The notes under the pieces were generated by a model that was given only the letters and a program-made list of their open reading frames with translations, searched no databases and had not been told where the DNA came from. The position numbers were made by a program, and so were the translations under genes. A DNA stretch of 64,000 bases from Fredinandcohnia onubensis (GTDB taxonomy: Bacteria > Bacillota > Bacilli > Bacillales > Bacillaceae_L): positions 62,001 to 126,000 of the forward strand of contig NZ_NSEA01000011.1 of assembly GCF_002734285.1 (NCBI RefSeq). Direction: 5' to 3'. Below are positions 61,924 through 64,000 of this stretch, in pieces (position 1 is the stretch's first letter; each line of letters starts with the position of its first letter).

Positions 61924-63879
61924 TTATTCAGCTGATTCCTCATCAATTAAATAATTGTAATCTGAACGATCAACCGGTTCAAATCCTGGTGGAGTATAAA
62001 AACGTAACAAGTCACCATTTACAACTTTATCAGAAGTTCCTAACTTTTCTTCAACGATGTCTTGAAGTTTCTTAGCAGTGTCTAATTGATTCTCGGCAAT
62101 CTCAACTCCAGTCGTAGAATCATAAAACTTACCATCGACTGATGAAATAGTTGGACTTACGAAATCACCATTACGGAATGGTACAACTTGATCATGTTGT
62201 TGTGATAATAAATCCGTTCCGAATTGAACATACTCTTTTGTATCAATTCCAAGCAAGTGTAGAAGTGTTGGAAGAAGGTCAATTTGACCACCATATTGAT
62301 GGTTTACCCCACCTTCCATTCCTGGAACACGGATAAACAATGGTACCCGTTGAAGGGAAGCATTATCAAATGCAGTAATTTCTTCTTTATCTAAGACTTG
62401 CTTCATGGCTTTATTATGGTTTTCAGAAATACCATAGTGGTCACCATACATAATGATTATCGAATTATCGTATAATCCTTTTTCTTTTAAATCATTGAAG
62501 AATTGCTTTAAAGCTTCATCTGCATAACGTGCAGTTTGGAAATAACCATCAACAGAACGATCACCTGTTGTATGAGGAGCAATGGTTGCATCCTCTTCAC
62601 TAATCTTGTACGGATAGTGATGCGTTACTGTAATAAATTTTGAATAAAATGGCTGCGGTAATGTATCTAGTAAATCCGCAGACTGCTCATAAAATGGCTT
62701 ATCCATAAGTCCATATTCAGCAAGATCTTCTGGATTCATTTGATAAAAGCTTGAATCAAAGAAGTGATTATAGCCAAATGACTTATAAATTTCATTACGG
62801 TTCCAGAAGCTTCCTGAGTTACCGTGGAACACTGCTGACGTATAGCCTTGCTGACCAAGAATGGCTGGTGCCGCTTGATATGTGTTCATGCCTTTAGTTG
62901 TAAAAGCTGAACCCTGTGGAAGACCATACAATGAGTTCTCAAGAATAAACTCCGCATCAGCAGTCTTACCTTGTGCTGTCTGATGGAAGAAATTATCAAA
63001 ATACATGGTATTTTCTTCTTTAGTTAATGAGTTAAGGAAAGGTGTTACTTCTTCCCCATGTAACTTGTAATCAATTAAGAAGGTTTGAATGGATTCAAGA
63101 TGAACATAGATAACATTCATCCCTTTACCTACTCCAAAATACTCCGGATTTGGTTCTGCATAATTTGCTTTCGTATAGTTAATCACTTCAATACTGTCAT
63201 TACTGTCTGCTAACGCTCTTTGCGTTGAAGCTTTTGTACTTTGAACAGCATCATAAATTGTATAGTTGTACATACCTAGATATTTCACAATATAGTGGCG
63301 GTCAAATCCACGTGTTAACAGCTGTGGACGATCAGCCTCTGCAAGAGAAAGGTTTATAGCTGAAATCAAAATCGCAAACGCGAATAATGCAGCCACCTTT
63401 ATTCCTCTCAAGCTTGTTGTCGTTTCAACCTTGATGACTTTAAAGATCACAAGTGCTACTAATACAAAGAAGTCAACAAAGAACAAGAAATCATATGGTT
63501 TTAAAAGTGAAGTAATACTTCCACTTACATCACCAAAGTTTTGTGTTTGGAACAATGTTGGCAATGTAATAAAGTCACTAAAGAATCGGTAATACATAAT
63601 ATTTGCGTATAAAAGGAATGACATTAGAAAATAGATAATAAGAAGTCTTCTATATCTCTTCTTCCCTTTGCCCAAAAATGAAAAACCTAAGAAAAATAAA
63701 GCCGATCCAAGTGGATTTAATAGTAATAGAAACGTCTGTAATGAATTATCAATACTTAAATTAAATTCAGTTGATTGTGAAATATATGTTTTCATCCATA
63801 GAAATAACACTGCTAATAAATAAAAGCCAAAAAAGCTAGTGAAGATATTTTGACCACGTTTTAGAATGTTCTTTTTCAT
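61924..63879 (-). CDS. Lipoteichoic acid synthase-family sulfatase (LtaS/YflE type)
   Basis: A 651-residue polyglycerolphosphate synthase-type protein with five N-terminal membrane helices (to about 200) and an extracellular sulfatase-like domain. The nucleophile Thr is in AQGKTADAEFILENSLYG (about 288), with metal-binding EXXSIQ-like HLESIQT (about 244), YGDHYGI (about 463) and VTHHYPY. It polymerises glycerol phosphate from phosphatidylglycerol onto a glycolipid anchor; a primase role is the alternative. The frame opens nine codons earlier, but ATG 63879 has AGGTAGGTG upstream. B. subtilis has four paralogues, so no symbol is given. Confidence 0.93.
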   Translation of the reverse strand: MKKNILKRGQNIFTSFFGFYLLAVLFLWMKTYISQSTEFNLSIDNSLQTFLLLLNPLGSALFFLGFSFLGKGKKRYRRLLIIYFLMSFLLYANIMYYRFFSDFITLPTLFQTQNFGDVSGSITSLLKPYDFLFFVDFFVLVALVIFKVIKVETTTSLRGIKVAALFAFAILISAINLSLAEADRPQLLTRGFDRHYIVKYLGMYNYTIYDAVQSTKASTQRALADSNDSIEVINYTKANYAEPNPEYFGVGKGMNVIYVHLESIQTFLIDYKLHGEEVTPFLNSLTKEENTMYFDNFFHQTAQGKTADAEFILENSLYGLPQGSAFTTKGMNTYQAAPAILGQQGYTSAVFHGNSGSFWNRNEIYKSFGYNHFFDSSFYQMNPEDLAEYGLMDKPFYEQSADLLDTLPQPFYSKFITVTHHYPYKISEEDATIAPHTTGDRSVDGYFQTARYADEALKQFFNDLKEKGLYDNSIIIMYGDHYGISENHNKAMKQVLDKEEITAFDNASLQRVPLFIRVPGMEGGVNHQYGGQIDLLPTLLHLLGIDTKEYVQFGTDLLSQQHDQVVPFRNGDFVSPTISSVDGKFYDSTTGVEIAENQLDTAKKLQDIVEEKLGTSDKVVNGDLLRFYTPPGFEPVDRSDYNYLIDEESAE

Positions 63880-64000
63880 GATTGCACCTACCTTCAATTT
63901 AAACAAAAAAATTAATATTTCTTCTAGGAAAACTCAAAAACCATTCTATCAAGAAAATATGAACAAATTATTAACATACGTAATAAAATTTACATTTGCG

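Overview
The window is chromosomal DNA of a low-GC, endospore-forming member of the Bacillaceae. Gene after gene matches a Bacillus subtilis family (YkuL/DarB, YkuJ, YkuE, YkyB, YkwC, YkrA, PtsGHI with GlcT, TcyP, YneQ, MscL, YkhA, YhfK, YdbST, CwlJ, LtaS-like). Sporulation proteins (two YjcZ-type peptides, CwlJ, an IDEAL-domain protein) point the same way. I see no rRNA, tRNA, IS element, prophage or CRISPR array, and I cannot assign a species.

Layout. 0-13 kb: ykuL, ykuJ, an MBL hydrolase, a Tat-exported phosphoesterase (ykuE), a PAS-GGDEF-EAL protein and ykyB; then a DUF1906 glycosidase-like gene next to a six-repeat beta-propeller lectin-like gene, an IDEAL protein, a soluble three-PAS histidine kinase, ykwC and small spore-type genes. 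13-25 kb: the glucose PTS, split in two. glcT-ptsG and ptsHI are about 6 kb apart, separated by a moxR-DUF58-DUF4129 operon and the oppositely oriented ykrA and hydrolase genes. Both halves carry a GlcT-type antiterminator leader containing the same 31-nt sequence. 25-36 kb: a membrane histidine kinase, a VOC protein, tcyP, small genes, recQ and a YeiH-type exporter, with a candidate structured RNA near 26.6 kb and two arrays of 52-53 bp non-coding tandem repeats.

36-42.3 kb is a formate/molybdoenzyme module: a FdhF/YdeP-type oxidoreductase, a DUF2294 gene and an oxalate/formate-family MFS transporter on the minus strand, with fdhD divergent. Two leaders or intergenic regions there share an RNA-like motif next to intrinsic terminators, which I do not recognise. 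This is the best candidate for something undescribed. 42.3-49.5 kb: small housekeeping genes, then an ammonium transporter with a perfect TnrA-type box, followed by a GlnD-like DUF294 nucleotidyltransferase and a DnaQ-like exonuclease. 49.6-64 kb: a YjiH protein, an ABC exporter, a purine-type permease, oxidoreductases, ydbST behind a sigma-W-type promoter, cwlJ, a panF/yhdT pair and a lipoteichoic acid synthase at the right edge.

Several gene starts were moved from the longest open frame to a codon with a better ribosome binding site; each change is explained. All family names come from recognition of the translated sequence, not from a database search.
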